A DNA stretch of 64,000 nucleotides from Halalkalicoccus sp. NIPERK01. Lineage in GTDB: Archaea; Halobacteriota; Halobacteria; Halobacteriales; Halalkalicoccaceae. Below the pieces are notes generated by a model, which made no database searches, was not told where the DNA came from, and saw only the letters and a program-made list of their open reading frames with translations. The translations under genes and the position numbers were made by a program. This document shows, one piece after another, positions 1-8,114 of the stretch (position 1 is its first letter; each line of letters begins with the position of its first letter). Where the stretch lies: assembly GCF_030287405.1 (NCBI RefSeq), contig NZ_JASVVV010000008.1, forward strand, positions 62,001 to 126,000, read 5' to 3'.

Positions 1-92
1 ACGAAGACGAACGCGAGAACACAGAAGAGCGCGACCGCTGCCAGACCGGGAAGCAGGTGGCCGCCGAGGCGGAGTCGGGGTCTAGTCGGCAT
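1..92 (-). CDS. nuoJ2: NADH dehydrogenase-like complex subunit J2 (5' part only)
   Basis: Only the first 30 or so codons lie in the window. The ATG at 92-90 gives a peptide starting MPTRPRLRLGGHLLPGL and running into a hydrophobic helix. It overlaps the end of nuoJ1 by 11 bases, so the two are translationally coupled. In haloarchaea the membrane subunit NuoJ is split into two short proteins, and this matches the start of the second half. It should help form the proton-pumping membrane arm of complex I. The identity rests on position and a short N-terminus. Confidence 0.75.
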   Translation of the reverse strand, partial: MPTRPRLRLGGHLLPGLAAVALFCVLAFVF

Positions 93-390
93 TGCTCGCC
101 TCCGTGTCGGTCGGTCCCATTCCCTGTGCGCCGCGGTCGGCTTCCGCGGTCTCGTCGTGGGTCAGCATCACGGCGAACGTGATCAGGATGAGAACCCCGC
201 CGACGTAGACGAGGATCTGCATCGCCGCGAGGAACTCGGCCTGCAGCGTCACGTAGTGGATCGCGACGCTCAGGAGTGCCACCCCGAGCAGGAGCGCGGA
301 GTGCCAGACGTCCCTGACGAGGACGACGCCGAGACTGCTCGCGAGTGTCACCCCCGCAAACAGCGCAAACGCCGCTGTCTCTAGTACCAT
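82..390 (-). CDS. nuoJ1: NADH dehydrogenase-like complex subunit J1
   Basis: This 102-residue protein has three hydrophobic segments (about residues 3-23, 29-49 and 55-77) and a polar acidic tail. It corresponds to the N-terminal half of bacterial NuoJ, a membrane subunit near the quinone site; the second half is the next gene. It follows nuoI after a 128-base gap, the only large gap in the nuo run. The gap holds a GC-rich hairpin, so expression of J1 and later genes may be set separately. The split of NuoJ is typical of haloarchaea. Confidence 0.85.
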   Translation of the reverse strand: MVLETAAFALFAGVTLASSLGVVLVRDVWHSALLLGVALLSVAIHYVTLQAEFLAAMQILVYVGGVLILITFAVMLTHDETAEADRGAQGMGPTDTEASNAD

Positions 391-433
391 TAGTTCAACA
401 CTCAGTCGCCCGCCCTTTGAACATTTCGAGATT

Positions 434-461
434 GGCCCGGCGGCACGCGGATTTCCGGGCC
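434..461 (-). repeat. hairpin in the nuoI-nuoJ1 gap
   Basis: Seven-base perfect arms (GGCCCGG at 434-440, CCGGGCC at 455-461) enclose a 14-base loop in the only long gap of the nuo operon. It could be an RNA processing site, an attenuator or a relic of an insertion. No T-run follows on the transcribed strand, so a classical terminator is not clear. Confidence 0.4.
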
Positions 462-518
462 GATCTTCGCCGTACGACGCCTGATCCGACGCGCGGACGC
501 GGTCCGGATTACTTTACT

Positions 519-980
519 TTACTGGTAGTCGACCTCGCCTTCGCCCTCGCCGATCCACGCGCCGCGATCCGGCTCGCGCGATTCGAGCGGGTCGATGTCC
601 TTGTACCACGGGACGTTCCCGAGCTGTTCTTTGTTGTACACCAGGTCGTCCTTGGTGTCGCCCGTGAACTCGAAGTTCTGGGTCAGCAGGATGGCGTCGA
701 CGGGGCAGACCTCCTCACACAGCCGGCAGTAGATGCACTGGCCGATGTGGAGGTTGTACTGCTCGCCGTTTCGCTGGTCGTCCATCACGATCTGGATCGT
801 GTCGTTCGGACAGACGTTCTCGCACTGTCGACACCAGATACAGCGCTCCTGGCTGAACTTGTGGACGCCCCTGAACCGTGGGCTGACCTCGGGTGCGGTC
901 TCGGGGTACTCGACGGTGAACGTGTTGCCGTCGAGCGCGTGTTTCATCGTCGTCGCCATCGATTTGAACAGTCCGATCAT
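519..980 (-). CDS. nuoI: complex I iron-sulfur subunit I
   Basis: This 153-residue ferredoxin-like subunit carries two [4Fe-4S] motifs, CIWCRQCENVCP (about residues 47-58) and CIYCRLCEEVCP (about 86-97). They pass electrons toward NuoB in the peripheral arm. The start at 980 is chosen because it gives the normal NuoI beginning MIGLFKSMATT and overlaps the nuoH stop in an ATGA arrangement; reading further upstream only translates nuoH in another frame. The genes for the NADH-binding subunits E, F and G are not in the window; haloarchaeal complexes usually lack them, so the electron donor is unlikely to be NADH by the bacterial route. Confidence 0.95.
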   Translation of the reverse strand: MIGLFKSMATTMKHALDGNTFTVEYPETAPEVSPRFRGVHKFSQERCIWCRQCENVCPNDTIQIVMDDQRNGEQYNLHIGQCIYCRLCEEVCPVDAILLTQNFEFTGDTKDDLVYNKEQLGNVPWYKDIDPLESREPDRGAWIGEGEGEVDYQ

Positions 981-2044
981 GCGATAAACACCCCCACGAT
1001 GATGGCCGTGAGAACCAGGTTGGCGAAGGAGAGCACCAACATTCCTTTCCAACCGATCTCGATGAGTTGGTCGATCCGCACCCTGGGCAGCGCCGAGCGC
1101 GCCCACTGGGTGAACAGGAACACCGCCCAGATCTTGATGAGGAACCAGACGATGCCCGGCAGGACGGGCCCGGCGGGCCCGCCGAGGAAGATCGTCGTGA
1201 CGATCGCGCCCCCGAGGAAGATGTGCAGGAACTCCCCGAGGTAGATCAACACGAAGTACACCGAGGAGTACTCGGTCTGGTAGCCGGCGATGATCTCGGT
1301 GGGTGCCTCGGGTACGTCGAAGGGATTCCGGCCCACTTCGGCCATGTTCGCCGTCATGAACAGCACGAACGCGAACGGGTTGACGAACGCGTACCACGAG
1401 GGGATCGAGACGCCCGCGACCGTCGCGAGCGGTTCGGCCTGCGCGGCGACGATCTCGCTCATCTGGAGCGTGCCCGCGAAGATCACGACCGAGGCCGCGG
1501 TGACGATCAGCGGGATCTCGTAGGCGATGTTCTGGGCGACCGCGCGAAGCCCGCCGAGCATCGAGTACTTGTTGTTCGAGGCGTAGCCCGCGGTCGCGAG
1601 CCCCAGCGAGGCGATCGAGGCGATCGCGAAGACGAGCACCAGTCCGACCTCGGGGTCGGCCAGGTGGATGCCGCTGCCCATCGGGATGACGGCGAAGCCG
1701 AGCATCGCCGAGGAGGCGATGACCAGCGGCGCGAGGTCGTAGGCCGGTCGGTCGACGCCCTCGGGGATGATCAGCTCCTTCGCCAGCAGTTGAACCGACG
1801 ACGCCGGGATGATCAGGAGTCCGAAGGGACCGATTCGGTTGACCGCGATCCGGTCGGTGAACGCGGCCGTGATCTTGCGTTTAGCCCACGGACCGGCGAT
1901 GCCGCTCATCGCCAGCATGATGTTGGCGACGACGAACGCCGCGATGAACGCGGCGACGAACTCGCCAAGCACGCCGTACTGTCCCAGTCCGGTCAGGTCA
2001 GCGATCCGATCGGGCAACACCACATCCTGTAGCGGCAGGACCAT
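977..2044 (-). CDS. nuoH: complex I membrane subunit H
   Basis: The 355-residue hydrophobic protein has about eight membrane helices and the conserved loop PFDVPEAPTEIIAGYQTEYS near residues 240-260, the NuoH signature that contributes to the quinone-binding chamber. It lies directly after nuoCD with no gap (stop of CD at 2045, start here at 2044) and overlaps nuoI by 4 bases. Length matches the family. It anchors the hydrophilic arm to the membrane. Confidence 0.96.
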   Translation of the reverse strand: MVLPLQDVVLPDRIADLTGLGQYGVLGEFVAAFIAAFVVANIMLAMSGIAGPWAKRKITAAFTDRIAVNRIGPFGLLIIPASSVQLLAKELIIPEGVDRPAYDLAPLVIASSAMLGFAVIPMGSGIHLADPEVGLVLVFAIASIASLGLATAGYASNNKYSMLGGLRAVAQNIAYEIPLIVTAASVVIFAGTLQMSEIVAAQAEPLATVAGVSIPSWYAFVNPFAFVLFMTANMAEVGRNPFDVPEAPTEIIAGYQTEYSSVYFVLIYLGEFLHIFLGGAIVTTIFLGGPAGPVLPGIVWFLIKIWAVFLFTQWARSALPRVRIDQLIEIGWKGMLVLSFANLVLTAIIVGVFIA

Positions 2045-3712
2045 TCAGCGATCCACCTCCCCGAGGATGATGTCGAGGCTGCCCAGCGAGGCGACCAGGT
2101 CGGCGACGTACTCGCCTTCGGCCATCTCCGGCAGCGTGTGCAGGTTGTGGAAACACGGACTGCGGATCTTGAACCGGGCGGGTTTGTCGGTGCCGTCCGA
2201 TCGGATGTAGATCCCGAGTTCGCCCTTCGCACCCTCGACGGCCCGGTAGATCTCCGTGTCGGGGTCCGGACGCAGCGTTCGGGGGACGTTCGCCTGGATC
2301 TCGCGGTCGTCCTCGGGCCAGCCTTCGAGCAGGTCGACGCACTGCTCGATTATCCGTGCGGACTGTTCGACCTCGCGCATCCGCACGAGCAGGCGCGCGT
2401 AGTTGTCGCACCCGTCGTCGGTGACGACGTCCCAGTCGAGTTCGGGGTAGTAGCCGTAGGGGTCGTCCCGTCGGAGGTCGTAGTCGATGCCCGACGCGCG
2501 CGCGACGGGGCCGGTCGCCCCGTACTGCTTCGCGACCTCGGGCTCGAGCACGCCCGTGTCGACGGTGCGGGTCTGGAAGATCTCGTTCGACGTGATCAGG
2601 TCGTGGTACTCCTGGACCGCCCCCGGCAGGTCGTCGAGGAAGTCACGGACCTTCTCGAAGAACTCCTCGCGGGGTTCGGGCAGGTCCCAGACCACGCCGC
2701 CGAGGCGGAAGTAGTTGAACATCATCCGCTGGCCGGTGAGGTCCTCGAGGAGGTTCTGTGTCTTCTCGCGGTCGCGCATCGCGTACATGAAGATCGCGGT
2801 GAAGTCGCCGTAGATGTCGAGACAGAACGTCCCGAGCGCGAGCATGTGCGAGCAGATCCGGCAGAGTTCGGCCGACATCGTCCGGATCACCTGTGCGTAC
2901 TCGGGGACCTCGATGTCCGCGAGGTCCTCGGCGACCCGGGCGTACGCCCACTCGTTGAGCAGGCCCGCCGACGCGTAGTCCCAGCGGTCGGGGTACGGCA
3001 TGATCTGGTGGCGGTACGTCCCCTGTTGGGCCATCTGCTCCTCGCACCGGTGGAGGTAGCCGATGTCCGGGTCGACGTCGACGACCTGCTCGCCGTCGAG
3101 CACCGTCTTCAGGTGGAGCACGCCGTGGGTCGCCGGGTGGTGGGGACCGATGTTGAGGAACATCGTGTCCGTGTCCGAATCGTAGTGGTCGTCTGCGATC
3201 GGGTTCTTGTGTTCGGCGAGCGTGACGATCTGGGGGCGGTCCTGGTCGTAATCCAGCGCGAGGGGGTGGCCCTGCCAGGTCTCGGGAAGCAGGATGCGTC
3301 GAGGATCGGGGTGGCCCTCGTACTCGATGCCGACGAGGTCGTACGCCTCGCGCTCGTGCCAGTCCGCGGTCCGGTAGACGGGTTCCGCGGTCTGGCTGAC
3401 CGGATCGTCCTTCGCGGTCGGGACGACGACGCTCACCTCGTGGGTCGGGTCGTCGTACTTCTTCAGGTGGTAGATCGACTCGTAACGGTCCTGGTACTCC
3501 TGGGCTGTGACCATCGAGAGGTGGTCGAAGCCGGCCTCGTCGCGCAGCGCGAAGAGGACGTCCTGGACCTCGTCGGGACGGATGACGAATCCCTCGGCGT
3601 TGAGGTGCGTCTCGCGTCCGAGGACGTGCTCGCCGAGCAACTCCTCGATGGCGTCGTAGTCGACGCCATCCTCGGTGACGTACCGTTGTCGCGGTGGTCT
3701 CTCGAGACTCAT
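2045..3712 (-). CDS. nuoCD: complex I fused subunit C-D
   Basis: The 555-residue protein joins two subunits. Residues 1 to about 160 are NuoC-like, with the signature WHEREAYDLVGIEYEGHPDP near 118-137. Residues from about 183 on are NuoD-like (49-kDa), starting with the quinone-site motif NIGPHHPATHGVLH near 187-200. The fusion is also found in enterobacteria and is usual in haloarchaea. NuoD with NuoB forms the quinone-reducing site. The start overlaps the end of nuoB by 4 bases. Confidence 0.96.
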   Translation of the reverse strand: MSLERPPRQRYVTEDGVDYDAIEELLGEHVLGRETHLNAEGFVIRPDEVQDVLFALRDEAGFDHLSMVTAQEYQDRYESIYHLKKYDDPTHEVSVVVPTAKDDPVSQTAEPVYRTADWHEREAYDLVGIEYEGHPDPRRILLPETWQGHPLALDYDQDRPQIVTLAEHKNPIADDHYDSDTDTMFLNIGPHHPATHGVLHLKTVLDGEQVVDVDPDIGYLHRCEEQMAQQGTYRHQIMPYPDRWDYASAGLLNEWAYARVAEDLADIEVPEYAQVIRTMSAELCRICSHMLALGTFCLDIYGDFTAIFMYAMRDREKTQNLLEDLTGQRMMFNYFRLGGVVWDLPEPREEFFEKVRDFLDDLPGAVQEYHDLITSNEIFQTRTVDTGVLEPEVAKQYGATGPVARASGIDYDLRRDDPYGYYPELDWDVVTDDGCDNYARLLVRMREVEQSARIIEQCVDLLEGWPEDDREIQANVPRTLRPDPDTEIYRAVEGAKGELGIYIRSDGTDKPARFKIRSPCFHNLHTLPEMAEGEYVADLVASLGSLDIILGEVDR

Positions 3713-4410
3713 GGTGAATCAGCCCAGTTGTACCGCATGACTAGGTCGTCGGTGTCGATCCGGCTCGCGAGTTTCTCGACCAGTTCGTCCCGTTCGAGGT
3801 CGCCGAACTGCTCTAGCTCGTAGGGTTTGACGACGACCGGGGAGGACTCGCCCTGTGCGATCCGTTCCTGGAGTTTGACGACGCCGTAGACGAGCGCCTC
3901 GGGGCGGGGCGGACAGCCCGGGACGTGGATGTCGACCGGGATGACCTCCTCGGCGCCCTTGATGACGTTGTAGCCCTCCTGGAACGGCCCGCCGGAGATG
4001 GCACACGAGCCCATGTTGACGACGAACTTCGGCTCGGCCATCTGGTCGTAGACACGCTTCATCCGGGGGGCGAACTTCGAGACGATGGTGCCGGGGATGA
4101 TGATCGTATCGGCCTGTCGGGGCGAGGCCCGCGGGACGCCCGACCCGAACCGGTCGAGGTCGTGTTTCACGGCGTAGGTGTGCATCATCTCGAGGCTGCA
4201 GCAGGCGATCCCGAACTGCAGCATGAACATCGAGGACCCCCGCGCCCAGTTCATGAACTGGTCGAACTTGGTGAGGATGAACGGCGAGGACCCGAACGCT
4301 TCACGCAGCCGCGAGTTGAAGCGGTTGTCCACGTCCCCCATGCGCGCCTCACGGGTCTTCGACATGGGATCGCTGCTTTCGCTTATCGTCTCCCGTGGTG
4401 TGTCACTCAT
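3709..4410 (-). CDS. nuoB: complex I subunit B (N2 cluster)
   Basis: This 233-residue protein holds the four cysteines that bind cluster N2: the tandem pair in FGIACCSLEMM, one in MGSCAISGGPF and one in VPGCPPRPEA. N2 is the last iron-sulfur cluster before quinone. The C-terminal 40 residues are polar and extend beyond the usual bacterial NuoB. It overlaps nuoA and nuoCD by 4 bases on each side, so the run is a single translationally coupled operon. Confidence 0.96.
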   Translation of the reverse strand: MSDTPRETISESSDPMSKTREARMGDVDNRFNSRLREAFGSSPFILTKFDQFMNWARGSSMFMLQFGIACCSLEMMHTYAVKHDLDRFGSGVPRASPRQADTIIIPGTIVSKFAPRMKRVYDQMAEPKFVVNMGSCAISGGPFQEGYNVIKGAEEVIPVDIHVPGCPPRPEALVYGVVKLQERIAQGESSPVVVKPYELEQFGDLERDELVEKLASRIDTDDLVMRYNWADSP

Positions 4411-4811
4411 TGTAGTCTACTCCGTTTGGTCGCCTCCGGGCTCTTGATCCACTGTACCGCACCTGTGCGCCACGCCCAGATCAGCGCGGCGACGAGAACG
4501 GCGATGAAGACCAACATCGGCCCCAGCGCGTGGAGCAGTCCGACCTGTGCCACGGCGTCGCTGTAGATGAGGACCCAGGGGAAGATGAAGACCGTCTCGA
4601 TGTCGAAGACGAGGAACAGCAGCGCAACCATGTAGTACTGAATGTTGAACCGGATGCGCGTCGTCCCCGTCGGGATCTCACCGCTCTCGTAGATGCTCCG
4701 TTTTCCTTGTTCGGGGACCGTCGGTCGCAACAGCGCCGATACCGCCATCATACCGAGCGGGATCAACACCCCCACGAGCGCCAGCGCCCCGACTGCTATC
4801 CATGTACTCAT
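4407..4811 (-). CDS. nuoA: complex I membrane subunit A
   Basis: The 134-residue protein has three membrane helices and the family loop with YESGEIPTG and RFNIQYYMVALLFLVFDIE in the middle. It is the first gene of the nuo block and starts 87 bases after the purE stop. A GGAG motif lies just before the ATG and a TATA-like CTTATGTAGG further up, so nuo may have its own promoter besides read-through from the pur genes. Confidence 0.95.
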   Translation of the reverse strand: MSTWIAVGALALVGVLIPLGMMAVSALLRPTVPEQGKRSIYESGEIPTGTTRIRFNIQYYMVALLFLVFDIETVFIFPWVLIYSDAVAQVGLLHALGPMLVFIAVLVAALIWAWRTGAVQWIKSPEATKRSRLQ

Positions 4812-4850
4812 AGACCGTTTTCTCCGTATCGTCCGAGGGTTGGGAATCCA

Positions 4851-4860
4851 CCTACATAAG
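4851..4860 (-). promoter_or_regulatory. possible nuo operon promoter
   Basis: CTTATGTAGG on the minus strand resembles a haloarchaeal TATA box. It predicts a start about 17 bases before the nuoA ATG, in the only sizeable gap between purE and nuoA. Confidence 0.35.
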
Positions 4861-4898
4861 GGTTCATTCTCGCGGTTTCACACCCGTCAGGGGCAAGG

Positions 4899-5522
4899 TC
4901 ATTCCTCCCTCCCGGCGCGAAACGCGGGGGTCCCAGACTCGTGGAGGTCGCGCGAGACCGCTGCCACTTCCCCCTGCAAGCCCTCGTGGTACTCGACCAG
5001 TCGATCGCGCAGTTCGGCGTGCTCGCGCGCGAGGATCTGGACCGCCGACAGCGCCGCGTTGAACGACTTGCCCGCGTCGACCGCGGTGAGCGGCGCGCCC
5101 GTCGGCATCCCGATGACCGAATCGACCGACTTCTCCTGGACCGGCACCCCGATGGTGGGTACGGGATACGCCAGCGAGGCAGTCATGTTCGGGAGGTCGG
5201 CAGACTTCCCGCCCGCGCCCGCGATGATCACGTCGAGCCCCCGCGCGGATGCAGTGCTCGCGTACGCGTCCATCAGCTTCGGGGTTCGGTGGGCCGAGAC
5301 GACGTACGTCTCGAAGGTGAACCGCGCCTCCGGCGGGTCCTCGACGTCGGTGACCTCCTCGAAGCCGAGTTCCGAGAGCGCCTCGTAGGCCCCGTACATC
5401 GTATCGAGGTCCGAGTCGCTTCCCATGACGATCCCCACCTCGGGGGTTTCCTCGGGGTCACGCTCGCGCTCGGCCTCCCGCTCGAACTCCTCGATCAGTT
5501 CCCGTACTTCCTGCACGGTCAT
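4899..5522 (-). CDS. purE: N5-carboxyaminoimidazole ribonucleotide mutase
   Basis: PurE shifts the carboxyl group of N5-CAIR to give CAIR in de novo purine synthesis. The family motifs are clear: GSDSDLDTM, the catalytic SAHRTP with its histidine, and GAGGKSADLPNM. The protein has 207 residues, longer than bacterial PurE (about 165), owing to an acidic N-terminal stretch of about 27 residues and a C-terminal extension. The ATG overlaps the end of purK by 4 bases, so the two enzymes that act in sequence are co-translated. Confidence 0.96.
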   Translation of the reverse strand: MTVQEVRELIEEFEREAERERDPEETPEVGIVMGSDSDLDTMYGAYEALSELGFEEVTDVEDPPEARFTFETYVVSAHRTPKLMDAYASTASARGLDVIIAGAGGKSADLPNMTASLAYPVPTIGVPVQEKSVDSVIGMPTGAPLTAVDAGKSFNAALSAVQILAREHAELRDRLVEYHEGLQGEVAAVSRDLHESGTPAFRAGREE

Positions 5523-6673
5523 GGTTCGAACTCCACGTGCCGGCGGTATGTACGTGCCGACTCCAGCAGTTCGTCGGCCGAGCGGTCCCCGCCGAGAACG
5601 GCGAAGTGGCCCATCTTCCGCAGCGGACGCACCTCGCGTTTCCCGTACCAGTGGAGGTGGGCCGTGGGTTCGGCGAGCAACTGATCGACGCCCGAGAGGG
5701 TCGCTTCCCGCGACTCGCGGTCGTCGCCCAGCACGTTCTTCGTGACGACCGGTTCGCGCAGTTCGGTCGATCCCAAGGGGAGGCCACAGACCGACCGGGC
5801 GTGCTGTTCGAACTGCGAGCTTCGCGCGCCCTCGATCGTCCAGTGACCCGAGTTGTGCGGGCGGGGCGCGATCTCGTTGACGAGGATTTCGTCCCCCTCT
5901 TGAAACAGCTCGATTCCGTACACCCCTCGCCCGTCCATCAGACCGAGGACCTCGTCGGCGACCGCCTGGGCGCGCTCTCGGACCGCTCCGCTCGCCCGTG
6001 CCGGGACCACGGTCTCCCGGAGGATCTCCTTTTCGTGCAGATTCTCGCCGGCGACGTAGGTCGCGCTCTCCCCATCCCCCTTGACGCCGATCACCGAGAG
6101 TTCGCGCTCGAACTCGACGAACTCCTCGACCATCGCCCGTCCGTCGAGTTCGTCCAGTACCGACTCGGCGTCGTCGGGGTCCTCGATCGGGAGGTTGCCC
6201 CGGCCGTCGTAGCCGCCCTCGCGGGCCTTCACCATCGCGGGCGTTCCGAGGTCGTCGAGGGCCGCCCGCAGTTCGTCAGGGGAGTCGACCGCTCGGAACG
6301 CCGGAACCGGCACGCCGGCCTCCTGAAGCGCGCGCTTTTGGACCAGTTTGTCCTGGATCGTCCGGAGGGTGTCCGGCGAGGGCTGGACCTCGATCCCCGC
6401 CTCCTCGGAGACCTCTTCGAGCAGGTCGGGATCCGCGAGTTCGATCTCGAAGGTCAGCACGTCCGCGCGCGCGGCGAGTTCGCGGACCGAATTGGGGTCG
6501 TCGAACGCGCCGACGATCTGATCGCGCGCGACGGGCGAGGCCGGACACTTCGGTGTGGGGTCGAGGACGATAACCTCGATTCCCAGGGGGGCCGCCGCCT
6601 CCGCGAGCATTCGCCCCAACTGGCCGCCGCCGACGACGCCGATCGTCGGTCCCGGAAGGGAGTTCGGTGTCAT
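5519..6673 (-). CDS. purK: N5-carboxyaminoimidazole ribonucleotide synthase
   Basis: PurK is an ATP-grasp enzyme that carboxylates AIR with ATP and bicarbonate and feeds PurE. Near the N-terminus is IGVVGGGQLGRMLAEAA. The central ATP-grasp part contains KAREGGYDGRGN, and EIAPRPHNSGHWTIEG lies near the C-terminus. I chose the ATG at 6673, giving MTPNSLPGPTIGVVGGGQ and 384 residues; upstream in-frame starts would add a basic, proline-rich peptide unlike a haloarchaeal protein. It starts 37 bases after the first sulfatase gene and may be in the same transcript. Confidence 0.95.
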   Translation of the reverse strand: MTPNSLPGPTIGVVGGGQLGRMLAEAAAPLGIEVIVLDPTPKCPASPVARDQIVGAFDDPNSVRELAARADVLTFEIELADPDLLEEVSEEAGIEVQPSPDTLRTIQDKLVQKRALQEAGVPVPAFRAVDSPDELRAALDDLGTPAMVKAREGGYDGRGNLPIEDPDDAESVLDELDGRAMVEEFVEFERELSVIGVKGDGESATYVAGENLHEKEILRETVVPARASGAVRERAQAVADEVLGLMDGRGVYGIELFQEGDEILVNEIAPRPHNSGHWTIEGARSSQFEQHARSVCGLPLGSTELREPVVTKNVLGDDRESREATLSGVDQLLAEPTAHLHWYGKREVRPLRKMGHFAVLGGDRSADELLESARTYRRHVEFEP

Positions 6674-6710
6674 GGGCGGCGTTTTCCCGAGCGGGGTCAA
6701 AAGCCCACCG

Positions 6711-8114
6711 CTACCGGCCCAGCGCCGTCGCGGTCCACGGCGCGATCGGATCGTCAACTGCCTCCATCCGTTCGATCAACCGGGCCTCCAGATCGCGTCG
6801 GACGTCGACGTACGCGGGGTGTTCGATCAGGTTCCCGAGTTCGTTCGGGTCCGCTTCGAGATCGTAGAGTTCGTTCCTGTCGGGGCCGTTGTGGACGTAT
6901 TTGTACCGTTCGGTCCGCAGCATCCGCTGGGAGTAGAGTCCGAACTCGTCGCCGTGGTACTGGGCGAAATGGGCGTCGGGCCAGTCGTCAGGCACGTCCC
7001 CCGAAAGGAGCGGACGGATCGACCGGCCGTCCACGTCGGGGATCTCGACACCCACAAGATCGAGAAAGGTCGGCATCAGGTCGTGCAGCGAGACGAACTC
7101 CTCGCAGGTCGATCCGGCCTCGATCTCGCCGGGCCAGCGTACCTGCAGGGGGATGTGGTAGGTCTCGTCGTACATGATCGGGCCCTTGTTGAACTGGCGG
7201 TGGTTCCCGGTGAAATCGCCGTGGTCCGAGGCGTGGATCGTACAGAGGCCCTCGATCCCCTCGGCGGCGTCGAGGATCCGCCCGACCTGGTCGTCGAGCA
7301 GCGTCATGAACCCCCGATATTTGGCGATCGCTTCCGACCAAGTCTCCCAATCGAACCCTCGGACGCCCCGGTAGTCGAGGTACTGCTCGTGGACCGCGGG
7401 TTTGCCGTCGTAGGTCTCCCGGTAGCTCCCCGGGGGGTCGATCTCGTCGGGGTCGTACATCGAGGCGTACGGTTCGGGGACGACGTAGGGGTGGTGGGGG
7501 CCGTAGAGGTCCACCCGGAGGAAGAAGGGGTCCTCGAACCCCTCGTGCAGGCGCTCGATCGCCTGCTGGGCGATGTAGTACGGGCGCGTGGCCTCGACGG
7601 GTACGGGATCGGTCGCGGCGACGAGCGTCCCCGTGTCGGTGTAGAGCCTGCCCTCGAGGTCCTCCTCGTCCACCTCGACGCCGAGGTCGTCGCGATAGGC
7701 CTCGAAGTCGCCGGCCAGGTCGGCATCGTGGTGGCGGTCGGCCCCGCCGCGGTACTCGAAGCCGAAGTCCCCGGGCCCCTGATCGCGCCCGACGTGCCAC
7801 TTGCCCACGTAGGCGGTATGGTAGCCGGCCTCGGAGAGGAGTTCGCCGAACGTCGGCAGCTCCGGAGGCAGGTTCGGCCGGATCGCGTCCGGTTCGTGAC
7901 AGTTGTTCAACATCCCGTGGTTGTGCGGGTAGAGCCCGGTCAGGAGAGATGCGCGCGCGGCCGAACAGATGCTGATGGGCGTGTACGCCCGCTCGAAGAC
8001 CATCCCCTCCTCGCGAAGGCGGTCGATAGCGGGCGTCTCGACCGGGGAGTCGGGCGCGGTGAGGTCGTAGCGCTCCTGGTCGGTGAGGAGAAACAGGACG
8101 TTCGGGTCGCTCAT
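6711..8114 (-). CDS. sulfatase-family hydrolase, Cys type
   Basis: This 467-residue protein belongs to the sulfatase/alkaline phosphatase superfamily. The modification motif is CSAARASLLTG with cysteine at residue 50, the kind converted to formylglycine in active sulfatases. Metal-binding parts are visible near LLTDQERYD at the N-terminus and ASDHGDFTGNH in the middle. There is no signal peptide or membrane segment, so it is probably cytoplasmic. Its ATG overlaps the stop of the second sulfatase gene by 4 bases. The substrate cannot be inferred, and no formylglycine-generating enzyme lies in the window. Confidence 0.85.
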   Translation of the reverse strand: MSDPNVLFLLTDQERYDLTAPDSPVETPAIDRLREEGMVFERAYTPISICSAARASLLTGLYPHNHGMLNNCHEPDAIRPNLPPELPTFGELLSEAGYHTAYVGKWHVGRDQGPGDFGFEYRGGADRHHDADLAGDFEAYRDDLGVEVDEEDLEGRLYTDTGTLVAATDPVPVEATRPYYIAQQAIERLHEGFEDPFFLRVDLYGPHHPYVVPEPYASMYDPDEIDPPGSYRETYDGKPAVHEQYLDYRGVRGFDWETWSEAIAKYRGFMTLLDDQVGRILDAAEGIEGLCTIHASDHGDFTGNHRQFNKGPIMYDETYHIPLQVRWPGEIEAGSTCEEFVSLHDLMPTFLDLVGVEIPDVDGRSIRPLLSGDVPDDWPDAHFAQYHGDEFGLYSQRMLRTERYKYVHNGPDRNELYDLEADPNELGNLIEHPAYVDVRRDLEARLIERMEAVDDPIAPWTATALGR

